A stretch of 44,628 nucleotides of DNA, from the NCBI GenBank assembly GCA_900547585.1, contig URHD01000005.1, positions 1 to 44,628 of the forward strand. Reading direction: 5' to 3'. The position numbers and the translations under genes are program-made. The notes below the pieces were generated by a model. The model saw only the letters and a program-made list of their open reading frames with translations. It was not told where the DNA came from and made no database searches. Shown here piece by piece: positions 8,676 to 15,796 of this stretch (the stretch's first letter is position 1; each line of letters starts with the position of its first letter). The DNA comes from an uncultured bacterium (lineage in GTDB: Bacteria > Cyanobacteriota > Vampirovibrionia > Gastranaerophilales > Gastranaerophilaceae).

Positions 8676-9408
8676 TTTGCGCCGCCTTATTTGCGTTTTC
8701 TCTCTCTTTGAACATTTTCAAAAGCCCTTTCAGGATATAAACATCTTCTTTTGTTGTGACTTTAATATTTCCGAAATTTCCCTCAACCAAGTGCGTTTTT
8801 CGTCCGAGAGTGTGATAAATCGTGCAGCAATCAATCATATCTTTGTATTTTTCAGGACGTTTGCGGATTTTTTCGTGCGCTTCGACGATTTCGCCAAGAT
8901 AAAAGCTTTGCGGCGCCTGCCCTTTGTAGATTTCTCTGCGAAAAGGCACGCTGTCGGGCGTTTTGCCGTCTTTGCTTACGAGGACTGTTTCGTGCGCGGG
9001 AATGCAGGTGATTGCGCTGCCGAATTCCTTAACCGAGGCGATATTTCGCGAAATCACCTCATCCGTCAATATCGGGCGTACTCCGTCATGAATCAAAACC
9101 ACAGAATCCCGGGGATTCTCGTTCAACGCGCTGATTAGCGCGTTGAAAATCGACTCCTGTGCAGAATTCCCGCCGTTCACTATGCCCTTTACCTTATCAA
9201 TCCCGTAACTTTTTACGAGATTTTCCATATGTTTTGAATATTCCGGCAAAATCGCGATATAAATCTTGTCAATCTCCTTATGGTTTTGAAAATTCATAAG
9301 AGTGTGGATTATTAGCGGTTTTTCGTCGATATCAATAAACTGTTTGGGTATGGAATCGGCATTTAGCCTTTCGCCCCGCCCTCCGGCAAAAATTATTGCT
9401 ATATTCAA
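8668..9408 (-). CDS. IspD/TarI-family cytidylyltransferase
   Basis: 246 residues. The N-terminus IIFAGGRGERLNADSIPKQF gives the CTP-binding loop, followed by VLIHDGVRPILTDE, VPFRREIYKGQAPQSFYL and the C-terminal GNFGNIKVTTKEDVYIL, all IspD-family landmarks. IspD makes CDP-methylerythritol for isoprenoids; TarI/Bcs1 use the same fold to make CDP-ribitol. The neighbours (glycerophosphotransferase, SDR) and the longer sequence favour a ribitol- or similar polyol-phosphate cytidylyltransferase for cell-surface polymer. A housekeeping IspD should then exist elsewhere in the genome; if not, this call changes. Confidence 0.85.
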   Translation of the reverse strand: MNIAIIFAGGRGERLNADSIPKQFIDIDEKPLIIHTLMNFQNHKEIDKIYIAILPEYSKHMENLVKSYGIDKVKGIVNGGNSAQESIFNALISALNENPRDSVVLIHDGVRPILTDEVISRNIASVKEFGSAITCIPAHETVLVSKDGKTPDSVPFRREIYKGQAPQSFYLGEIVEAHEKIRKRPEKYKDMIDCCTIYHTLGRKTHLVEGNFGNIKVTTKEDVYILKGLLKMFKERENANKAAQND

Positions 9409-9412
9409 ATTT

Positions 9413-9802
9413 TTAACTCCATATCTCTTTCAACAACTCAAAAAACGGCCTGTCAACAAGCGGTAAAACCTTGATTTTTGAGGCTGCAAGGTCTTTTTCA
9501 AGATTTTCTATTATATCAAGATAGCGGAATGTCGCAACCAGTACAAAATCCGCTCCTGACGTGCCAATATCGGATATTTTCAGCTTTTTGTGCCCCAAAA
9601 ATTCCCCGTCAAAATTTTCAAAACTCTTGTCGCAAATTCCTGAAATTTCAATCCCGTCGAGGTCGTAATTTACACAAATGCATCTGAAAAACTGCCCCGC
9701 GCCATAAATTATTGCGGTTTTTCCTTTTAATTTTTTCTCAAGCTTTTTGAGCTGTTTTCCAAAATTGACCTTTTTAAGGTATAAAACCAAATCTTCACTC
9801 AT
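9413..9802 (-). CDS. Small Rossmann-fold protein of surface-glycan cassette
   Basis: 129 residues, first gene of the cassette, four bases ahead of the cytidylyltransferase. A basic coiled segment (GKQLKKLEKKLKGK) leads to TAIIYGAGQFFR, a dinucleotide-binding Gly motif, then ISGICDKSFENFDGEF and FVLVATFRYLDIIENL, matching the half-Rossmann domain often found alone or fused to glycosyl- and methyltransferases in polysaccharide clusters. It lacks any second catalytic domain, so it may be a regulatory or nucleotide-sugar-binding subunit. Function not established. Confidence 0.7.
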   Translation of the reverse strand: MSEDLVLYLKKVNFGKQLKKLEKKLKGKTAIIYGAGQFFRCICVNYDLDGIEISGICDKSFENFDGEFLGHKKLKISDIGTSGADFVLVATFRYLDIIENLEKDLAASKIKVLPLVDRPFFELLKEIWS

Positions 9803-9841
9803 AAATAATCAAACACTCTCTTTTCTGAAAAACATTGTACC

Positions 9842-9878
9842 AAAAAAGCCCGACCTTTGAAAGGGTTCGGGCTTTTTT
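9842..9878 (-). terminator. Bidirectional rho-independent terminator
   Basis: AAAAAAGCCCGA and TCGGGCTTTTTT on the minus strand enclose a further CCTTT/AAAGG pairing. It ends the 9895 gene and separates it from the cassette at 9802. Confidence 0.85.
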
Positions 9879-9894
9879 GGTGAAATGTTGAATT

Positions 9895-10341
9895 TTACTT
9901 TTTGGAAGCTTTATAAGCGTCGATTATTTCTCTGCTTGCGTCAATAACTTCCTTATCAGCCGCGATTCTGTCCTGCATTGTTGAAATCATTGAGGCCTGT
10001 CTTTTAACAACATCGCGAAGAGCAAATTTTTCTGCATCATTTTGTGCTGACGCAATGGTTTTCATCATTTTTAATTGAAATTTTTGCTCATTTTTTTTTT
10101 CAACCAGGTGTTTAATACCTACACCCAGAAGAACAACTGCTGCTCCGATTCCTGCGGCTGCTGCGGTTTGTTTTGGATTTTTCTTAACAAATTCGACGGT
10201 GTCTTTCTTTAAAGTTTTTGCATATTTAAGACCTTCGCCGAGTTTTTGGGAGGCATATCCGTAAGCGGCTTTGGACTGTTTAGAAACATATTCCGCACCT
10301 GTTTTTACGAATTTTGGCATTTTTACAGAGGGCATTTTCAT
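9895..10341 (-). CDS. Small membrane-anchored helical protein
   Basis: 148 residues from the ATG at 10341 (MKMPSVKMPKFVKTG), chosen because GGAG sits seven bases upstream; an in-frame ATG at 10413 would add 24 residues but has no Shine-Dalgarno. The N-terminal ~55 residues are basic and amphipathic, a single hydrophobic helix lies at about 60-78 (AAAAGIGAAVVLLGVGI), and the C-terminus is a charged helical or coiled-coil region. No recognisable family. The terminator directly after it makes it a single-gene transcript. Confidence 0.6.
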   Translation of the reverse strand: MKMPSVKMPKFVKTGAEYVSKQSKAAYGYASQKLGEGLKYAKTLKKDTVEFVKKNPKQTAAAAGIGAAVVLLGVGIKHLVEKKNEQKFQLKMMKTIASAQNDAEKFALRDVVKRQASMISTMQDRIAADKEVIDASREIIDAYKASKK

Positions 10342-10445
10342 TTTTTTACTCCAGATTCTTGAACTTACATTCACATGAAGTCGAGTGAAAAATTTATTTG
10401 CTATTTTAAACATTTAAGTTAACAATTTGTTACAAAACTTTCAAA

Positions 10446-10796
10446 TTATTCGCAAACATGCTCGAGCGCCTTTTCCAGAATCGATTTTACATGGTGATCG
10501 TTGAGCGCATAGTATACGTTTTTCCCTTTTTTTTCTGCGCGAACGAGTTTTGCGGTTCTGAGGACTTTTAGCTGGTGAGAAACAGCCGATTTTGTCATGT
10601 TCAAAAGCACAGCAAGGTCGCCCACGCACATTTCGCTTTCCTCAAGCGCCCATAAAAGCTGAATCCTTGTTCCGTCGCCCATTACCTTAAAAAAGTCCGA
10701 AAGCTCGTACAATAGGCTCATTTCAGGCATGTTGGGCTTGACTTTTTCAACTATTTCGATGTTTATCGCTTCACAATCTGATTTTTTGTTATCCAT
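10446..10796 (-). CDS. ArsR/SmtB-family zinc-responsive repressor
   Basis: 116 residues, winged helix with LSDFFKVMGDGTRIQLLWAL and recognition helix TKSAVSHQLKVLRTAKLV. The alpha5 metal site is complete: D100, H102, H113 and E116 have exactly the D-x-H...H-x2-E spacing of SmtB/CzrA zinc sensors. The alpha3N site of CadC-type sensors is degenerate (C57 present, second Cys replaced by G59), which favours Zn(II) over Cd(II)/Pb(II). It should dimerise, bind the TTGAA-N6-TTCAA palindromes around it, and release on zinc binding. It is divergent from the efflux ATPase at 11106. No Shine-Dalgarno is present; TATAAT lies six bases before the ATG, so the mRNA is probably leaderless. Confidence 0.92.
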   Translation of the reverse strand: MDNKKSDCEAINIEIVEKVKPNMPEMSLLYELSDFFKVMGDGTRIQLLWALEESEMCVGDLAVLLNMTKSAVSHQLKVLRTAKLVRAEKKGKNVYYALNDHHVKSILEKALEHVCE

Positions 10797-10802
10797 ATTT
10801 GA

Positions 10803-10830
10803 ATTATAACACGATTGAACGGTTATTCAA
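10803..10830 (-). promoter_or_regulatory. arsR promoter with operator-like palindrome
   Basis: On the minus strand, an extended -10 TGTTATAAT ends at 10803, and TTGAA-N6-TTCAA (10815-10830) covers the -35 region, so the repressor likely controls its own gene. Only six bases separate TATAAT from the ATG. Confidence 0.7.
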
Positions 10831-10843
10831 CTGTATTAAGATT

Positions 10844-11007
10844 GTCCGAGAAAAATTCGTGATAAGGAATACTCTGCCGAGCAAAAGGTGACCAAATGTC
10901 ACGTTTTGCGAGAGGAAGACGTGAACGAATTTTTTGAGTGACGATTAGAAAAGGTGAGCCTTGGGCGGTTCGCGTAGGCGAATCGACTAAGGCGACACTA
11001 GATTAGA
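10844..11007 (+). repeat. Modular repeat, copy A (full)
   Basis: It begins GTCCGAGAAAAATTCGTGA, closes its first hairpin with ACGAATTTTTTGAGTGAC, continues with GGTGAGCCTTGGGCGGTTCG and ends GGCGACACTAGATTAG. In this copy a 48-bp hairpin module (10871-10918, ACTCTGCCGA...GAGAGGAAG) sits inside the first hairpin, whereas in copy D the corresponding module lies in the second half. It occupies the zinc-regulator/ATPase intergenic region without disrupting either promoter. Confidence 0.9.
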
Positions 11008-11032
11008 TTGTAAATTAATCCTCTTCTTAGGG

Positions 11033-11062
11033 TTGACAATTGAACAACTGTTCAATTATACT
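11033..11062 (+). promoter_or_regulatory. Efflux ATPase promoter with repressor operator
   Basis: -35 TTGACA (11033-11038), 18-base spacer, -10 TATACT (11057-11062). The spacer is filled by the perfect palindrome ATTGAACAACTGTTCAAT (11039-11056). This is the classic arrangement for an SmtB/CzrA-type repressor blocking RNA polymerase. Confidence 0.85.
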
Positions 11063-11072
11063 AAAAATATAG

Positions 11073-11088
11073 TTGAACAATCATTCAA
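11073..11088 (+). promoter_or_regulatory. Second operator-like palindrome
   Basis: TTGAACAATCATTCAA repeats the TTGAA-N6-TTCAA half-sites just downstream of the promoter and ahead of the ribosome binding site (GAGG, 11094-11097). Confidence 0.65.
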
Positions 11089-11105
11089 TTAACGAGGTAA
11101 TAAAT

Positions 11106-13034
11106 ATGTGCGAACATCATCACGAACACGGCTCCGGGCACCACAAAACAGCTCCTCTGGCACGAATTTTCATTGCACTGGCGGTTTTTGCGGCGGGTAT
11201 GCTTTTTCATCTGCCTGCGGGAGTTGAATTTGTCATATTTTTGATTGCTTACCTTGCTGCGGGCGGTGATGTTTTGCTTGCGGCTTTTAAAAATATTGTT
11301 AAAGGTCATGTTTTTGACGAAAATTTCCTGATGGGGATTGCGACGCTGGGCGCTTTTGCCATAAAAGAGTACCCTGAGGCGGTTATGGTTATGATTCTTT
11401 ATCAGATTGGTGAATTTCTGCAGCACAGAGCTGTTGAAAAATCCAGAAATTCAATTGCAGAGCTGATGGATATCAGACCTGACTATGCAAATATTGAGCG
11501 AAACGGAGAAATAAAGCGGGTTTCACCTGAAATTGTGCAGGTCGGCGAAATTATCACGGTTAAAGCCGGCGAAAAAATCCCGCTGGATGGCAGAATTTTA
11601 GAGGGTTCCGCAATTGTTGATACTTCTGCGCTTACCGGTGAATCTGTGCCGCGGGAACTCAAAACCGGCGATGATGCAATTAGCGGCTGTATTAACACGA
11701 ACGGGGTAATTAAAATCCGCGTCACAAAGCCTTTCGGCGAATCCACAGTGTCCAAAATACTTGAGCTCGTTGAACATGCAAGCTCGAAAAAGGCTAAAGC
11801 CGAGAATTTTATCACCAAATTTGCAAGATATTATACTCCTGCAGTGGTTTTAGGTGCGCTAATTCTGGCTGTTTTGCCTCCGATGATTGCCGGCGGCGGA
11901 TTTTCGCTCTGGTTCGGGCGTGCTTTGACTTTTCTGGTTATTTCTTGCCCGTGTGCACTGGTTATTTCCGTGCCTTTGAGCTTTTTTGCGGGGCTGGGGG
12001 GCGCTTCCCGCGCCGGAATTCTCATAAAAGGCAGCAGTTTCCTTGAAGCGCTGGCAAATCCCGATGCTGTGGTTTTTGATAAAACCGGAACATTAACAAA
12101 AGGAAGCTTCAATGTCACTAAAATTGCACCTTGCGAGGGTTTTTCCGAAGAAAAACTGTTAAAATACACAGCAATGGCTGAAAATTATTCAAACCATCCC
12201 ATTGCCATTTCCTTAAAATCCGCTTACGGCCAAGGAATTGACCCAACAGAGATAAGCGGTGTCAAAGAAATTGCAGGAAACGGCGTCAGTGCGAAAATCT
12301 GCGGCGTTCAGGTTTTTGCGGGTAACAGCGGGCTTATGGAGAAGTTTGGAATTGATTACGCAGTCGCAAACGCGCAGGGAACGATAATTTACACTGCAAT
12401 AGACGGTCAATATGCAGGTTATATTGTGATTTCCGACGAAATCAAGCCCGACGCTGCGCAGGCTGTAAAGGATTTGAAGAAAATTGTTAATAAAACCGTC
12501 ATGTTGACAGGTGATTCGCAAAGTTCGGCTGAATATGCAGCGCAAAAGCTTGGTCTGGACGGCTTTTTTGCAAATCTGCTTCCTGCGGGCAAGGTTGAAA
12601 AAATTGAAGAACTTATTGAAAACAAACAGCACGGCGAAACCGTGATTTTTGTCGGCGACGGCATTAATGACGCTCCTGTTTTGACCAGAGCTGATGCGGG
12701 AATCGCAATGGGCGCGCTGGGTTCGGACGCTGCGATTGAGGCGGCTGATATTGTGATTATGGATGATAAAATCTCCAAAATCCCGCTGGCAGTAAGGATT
12801 GCAAGAAAAACAATGAGCATTGTGAAGCAAAATATAGTTTTTGCTATCGGCGTGAAACTTTTGTTCCTTGTTCTGGGCGCGATGGGCTTTGTAACTATGT
12901 GGGGCGCTGTTTTTGCCGATGTGGGCGTAACTTTGATAGCGGTTTTGAATTCTCTGCGCGCACTCGGGAGTCACAGATTAGTAAAATCCTCTGAGGGCGG
13001 AGCTCTTGACGTTGCAACGGGTCAACTTAAATAG
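11106..13034 (+). CDS. cadA: P1B-type Zn/Cd-exporting ATPase
   Basis: 642 residues. The ATG at 11106 follows GAGG by eight bases. The N-terminus MCEHHHEHGSGHH is a His-rich metal-binding tail that replaces the usual heavy-metal-associated domain. Landmarks in order: TGES actuator loop, SCPCALVIS (CPC, about residue 280) in the ion channel, DKTGTLTKG phosphorylation site (D about 325), SNHPIA (HP motif) and GDGINDAP. The last helices contain a Lys (GVKLLF) and FADVGVTLIAVLNSLRAL, the pattern of zinc/cadmium pumps (ZntA/CadA, P1B-2). It lies in the inner membrane and pumps metal out of the cytoplasm. The divergent SmtB-like repressor and the operators mark it as zinc-induced detoxification; choosing the symbol cadA over zntA is a convention. 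Confidence 0.93.
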   Translation: MCEHHHEHGSGHHKTAPLARIFIALAVFAAGMLFHLPAGVEFVIFLIAYLAAGGDVLLAAFKNIVKGHVFDENFLMGIATLGAFAIKEYPEAVMVMILYQIGEFLQHRAVEKSRNSIAELMDIRPDYANIERNGEIKRVSPEIVQVGEIITVKAGEKIPLDGRILEGSAIVDTSALTGESVPRELKTGDDAISGCINTNGVIKIRVTKPFGESTVSKILELVEHASSKKAKAENFITKFARYYTPAVVLGALILAVLPPMIAGGGFSLWFGRALTFLVISCPCALVISVPLSFFAGLGGASRAGILIKGSSFLEALANPDAVVFDKTGTLTKGSFNVTKIAPCEGFSEEKLLKYTAMAENYSNHPIAISLKSAYGQGIDPTEISGVKEIAGNGVSAKICGVQVFAGNSGLMEKFGIDYAVANAQGTIIYTAIDGQYAGYIVISDEIKPDAAQAVKDLKKIVNKTVMLTGDSQSSAEYAAQKLGLDGFFANLLPAGKVEKIEELIENKQHGETVIFVGDGINDAPVLTRADAGIAMGALGSDAAIEAADIVIMDDKISKIPLAVRIARKTMSIVKQNIVFAIGVKLLFLVLGAMGFVTMWGAVFADVGVTLIAVLNSLRALGSHRLVKSSEGGALDVATGQLK

Positions 13035-13058
13035 TTTTGAGAACATGGAAGCGGGCTT

Positions 13059-13523
13059 TTAGCTGTCTGTTTTCATGTTTTTGAAATATTTGTCCCGCAT
13101 GACGAAATATCGCTTGCATTGGAGGATTTTGTCATATCCGAGCATAATTCCGAGCATAAAATCCTGCTCTGGCGTAAGCTCGTTGAGCGGTTTGTCAAAA
13201 GTGGACACAATCCTGATGCAGTCTTTATTTCCAAAGAAAACATTGATGTTTTTTTTGTTAACTTCTTTTATTTTGTAGGGGATTTTTTCCCGTTTAAGCT
13301 TTGATTCGATTACCGCGCGGTTGTCAGCTTTTTCAGTGGTCAAAACAAGGCTCCTGAGCCCTTTTTTGTATTCGTAAATATGATGATAAAAGACCCGTAA
13401 ATCGTTGTATTGCTCGTTTGTCGGCATATTTGCGAGCCCGAAAGAGGGTTTTTGCCGGATATTTTGAGTTTGTACGGGCTTAAATTGCGCTGTTTTCAAG
13501 CTGTTTAAGGCGGCAATGTTCAT
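13059..13523 (-). CDS. Lineage protein with N-terminal KPSFG motif
   Basis: 154 residues, good Shine-Dalgarno (GGGGAG, six bases before ATG). It starts MNIAALNSLK and has KPSFGLA at residues 25-31, then a folded-looking domain with two alpha/beta units (VLTTEKADNRAVIESKLKRE; KKNINVFFGN; CIRIVSTF) and a charged end. No signal peptide or membrane segment. It was not matched to a family. The N-terminal motif relates it to the proteins at 13610, 18300, 24711, 30573 and 33806. Confidence 0.65.
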   Translation of the reverse strand: MNIAALNSLKTAQFKPVQTQNIRQKPSFGLANMPTNEQYNDLRVFYHHIYEYKKGLRSLVLTTEKADNRAVIESKLKREKIPYKIKEVNKKNINVFFGNKDCIRIVSTFDKPLNELTPEQDFMLGIMLGYDKILQCKRYFVMRDKYFKNMKTDS

Positions 13524-13554
13524 ATTTTTCTCCCCTGAAAATTTTCTGAAAATA

Positions 13555-13583
13555 AATGTAAGTCAAACCTAACTTTTTGTCAA
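13555..13583 (-). promoter_or_regulatory. Sigma70-type promoter
   Basis: On the minus strand TTGACA (13583-13578), a 17-base spacer and TACATT (13560-13555) drive the gene that starts at 13523. This gene therefore has its own promoter rather than reading through from 13610. Confidence 0.7.
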
Positions 13584-13609
13584 GCAAAATAACCGCGGCT
13601 TTTTTGTAC

Positions 13610-14692
13610 TTAAACTTCGAATTTTTCGTAAAAATCTTTGTTCTGTTCGGCAATGTAATCAGCTTTTATCCTGTCTATAACAGCATAGAGCCCGTCATTG
13701 ATTTTTCTTTGCTTTTGCAGAAAATTCTGCGCTTTTTCGGGGTCAAAATCAATATTTTCCGGGTTGTTAAGGAAAAAATCACCGGCTTTTTCTGCATATT
13801 TTTCAAATATACCGTCGCATTTTTCTCTAAGCTTGCTGTAGCCGTCATTTATCTCATCAACAGACGGAGGAAGCGCGTTTTTATTTTCCGATACAAATTT
13901 TTCCATATCAGCGCGGTTTTTGTAGAAAATTTCTTTGTCTTTTGTTATGTGTTCTGCTGATTCGCGGGCTTTTTCTATGTTTTCCATCTTTGTATAGAGG
14001 CTGATGGCGGGGTTTTTCAGGGATGAGTTTATATCTTCGCGCTTGAGTTTTAGTTTTACCGCGTCGTTGTAGGGCGTTATGAAGATAAAATACTGCGCGG
14101 AAAGCTGCTGTTCTTTTGCGTTTTTAAACTTTTTAAATAAGCTTTCATCGCTTTTCAAGCCAACTTCATCAAGCTCTTTGCCCAGTTTTTTATAAGCATT
14201 TTCAAGATAATCCCCGACCGGCAGGATTTTTTCAAATTCGTTTTCTTCTTTTGAGAGAAATTCTTTTGCAGCGGTTATTTTTTCCTTTAATTCCGGTGTG
14301 TCGTACATCGGGAGGCGCGACATTTTTTCTATGTTTTCAAAATCGGTTTTGTTGCGGTTGTATTCTTTTAAGGGGGTTAAATATTCTCCGGCAAACGGCG
14401 CAAGCAGGTTGTTTTCAGGATTTTGCACCGCAAATTTGTGCTGAAACAGCTCATTTTCTTTCATTGTAATAAAATTCACTGCCTCTTGCGCTCTGTAGCC
14501 GATTTTTCCAGTTTCAATGTACAAATCTCTGCTTTCTTTCATAAAGGGCGTTATTTCGTTGTTAATAAGTCCGTCAAGCTCATTCAGGCCCGATTTCAAT
14601 ATCGCCGGAGCGGCTTTGAAGCTTACGGGATGTACGGGATTAGTGCGCAGCGGGGTTTTGAATAGATTTGTGATGACAGGTGCGATTTTCAT
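13610..14692 (-). CDS. Helical lineage protein with N-terminal VSFKA motif
   Basis: 360 residues. MKIAPVI at the start, VSFKAAP at residues 23-29, then almost entirely charged helix (Lys/Glu-rich, likely coiled coils) with short hydrophobic patches and no signal peptide or transmembrane span. The ATG overlaps the stop of the acetyltransferase upstream (ATGA), so the two are co-translated. No family recognised. A cytoplasmic or exported structural protein is possible; the bipartite N-terminal motif shared with five neighbours is its most telling feature. Confidence 0.65.
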   Translation of the reverse strand: MKIAPVITNLFKTPLRTNPVHPVSFKAAPAILKSGLNELDGLINNEITPFMKESRDLYIETGKIGYRAQEAVNFITMKENELFQHKFAVQNPENNLLAPFAGEYLTPLKEYNRNKTDFENIEKMSRLPMYDTPELKEKITAAKEFLSKEENEFEKILPVGDYLENAYKKLGKELDEVGLKSDESLFKKFKNAKEQQLSAQYFIFITPYNDAVKLKLKREDINSSLKNPAISLYTKMENIEKARESAEHITKDKEIFYKNRADMEKFVSENKNALPPSVDEINDGYSKLREKCDGIFEKYAEKAGDFFLNNPENIDFDPEKAQNFLQKQRKINDGLYAVIDRIKADYIAEQNKDFYEKFEV

Positions 14693-15282
14693 TGTTTAAT
14701 CTCCGGTTTTTCGTTGAATATTTCTTCTATTATTGCGTTCAGGGCGCTTTTCGGGAGTTGTTTTATGGATTTGAACGGCTCAGGCGAGGGCGTATGCGGT
14801 GCAATGGCTTTTTCGTACCAGGTTACATCCAGCCATTCGCCGCATTTGTAGCCTGTTTTGTGATATGTGCCGACGGGCGTGAATCCAAAGGATTTGTGCA
14901 GCTTTTCGCTTTTCAGGTTGGGTGAAGTTACCCCGCCGTAAACGGTTTTTACGTTTTGCAGCTTCAAAATTTCCGTTAAAATGCGATAAAGCTTTTTTCC
15001 GAGCCCTTTTGAGGTCGAATTTTTGTCCAGATAAACCGACAATTCCGCATTCCATTGATAAGCAGCGCGCTGCATGTGCCTGTGCGCGTAAGCGTAGCCG
15101 ATGATTTTTCCCGCATCTTCGCAAACCAGATAAGGGTAATCTGCTCCCATTTCTGCAATTCTTTGCGCAAATTCCGCTTCAGAGGGCAGCTCGTACTCAA
15201 AAGTTATCGGTGTATCAATATACTGACCGTAGATTTTGAGCAGTTCGGGGCTGTCTTCGGGGTTTGCGAATCTGATTTTCAT
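14689..15282 (-). CDS. GNAT N-acetyltransferase, phosphinothricin/Met-sulfoximine type
   Basis: 197 residues. MKIRFANPEDSPELLKIY opens the GNAT fold. YLVCEDAGKIIGYAYAHRHMQRAAYQWNAE and STSKGLGKKLYRIL (acetyl-CoA pyrophosphate loop) match the Pat/YncA subgroup that acetylates phosphinothricin-like amino acids; VTSPNLKSEKLHKSFGF and GYKCGEWLDVTWYEK complete the pattern. Cytosolic. Natural substrate unknown, probably a toxic amino-acid analogue or a housekeeping small molecule. About 30 C-terminal residues extend past the usual end. Confidence 0.85.
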   Translation of the reverse strand: MKIRFANPEDSPELLKIYGQYIDTPITFEYELPSEAEFAQRIAEMGADYPYLVCEDAGKIIGYAYAHRHMQRAAYQWNAELSVYLDKNSTSKGLGKKLYRILTEILKLQNVKTVYGGVTSPNLKSEKLHKSFGFTPVGTYHKTGYKCGEWLDVTWYEKAIAPHTPSPEPFKSIKQLPKSALNAIIEEIFNEKPEIKQ

Positions 15283-15306
15283 AGATTCATTATATCACGG
15301 CAAAAA

Positions 15307-15795
15307 TTACGCGTGTAATACAATTTTATCCGATTCAAGCGTGCTTTTTACGTTGATTACGCGCTGATTTGAGCTGCCGACCCAGTGAAGATTGTTGTCT
15401 TTCAATGCTTCGACAAATTCGCCCTCGGCAATTACGTCTATAAGGTTCAATTCGGGAAAATCTTTGATTTCTTCCCATTTTGAACCCGTGTAAAGCCAGA
15501 TTGTCTTTTCAGGATGGAGGTTACGGCATTTTTTGATTAACCGGAAGATTTCTTCCCTGTTGTAAGGCATCATCGGGTCACCGCCGCTGAAAGTTATCCC
15601 GTCAATATGGGGTTTGTCCAGCGCTTCAAAAAGTTCATCTTCTGCGGCTTTGTCGAACGGCAGCCCGCCGTTTTTATCCCAGGTAATCGGGTTCTGGCAG
15701 TTTTTACAATGATGTTCGCACCCCGAAACCCACAAAACCACGCGAATTCCGTCACCATTGAGCATATCTTCTTTTGTAATGTTGTGATAATTCAT
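15307..15795 (-). CDS. nrdG: Anaerobic ribonucleotide reductase activating protein
   Basis: 162 residues. The radical-SAM cluster ligands C26, C30 and C33 are in GCEHHCKNCQNP, followed by GITFSGGDPM, the SAM-binding GGDP motif. It generates the glycyl radical on NrdD under anaerobic conditions. It starts one base after the nrdD stop region, so both are one transcription unit and both fall under the upstream riboswitch. Confidence 0.95.
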   Translation of the reverse strand: MNYHNITKEDMLNGDGIRVVLWVSGCEHHCKNCQNPITWDKNGGLPFDKAAEDELFEALDKPHIDGITFSGGDPMMPYNREEIFRLIKKCRNLHPEKTIWLYTGSKWEEIKDFPELNLIDVIAEGEFVEALKDNNLHWVGSSNQRVINVKSTLESDKIVLHA

Positions 15796-15796
15796 C

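Noticed and set aside
12213..12974. 253-codon minus-strand frame within the zinc ATPase gene
   Set aside because: Shadow of a well-conserved P-type ATPase; no motif or start signal.
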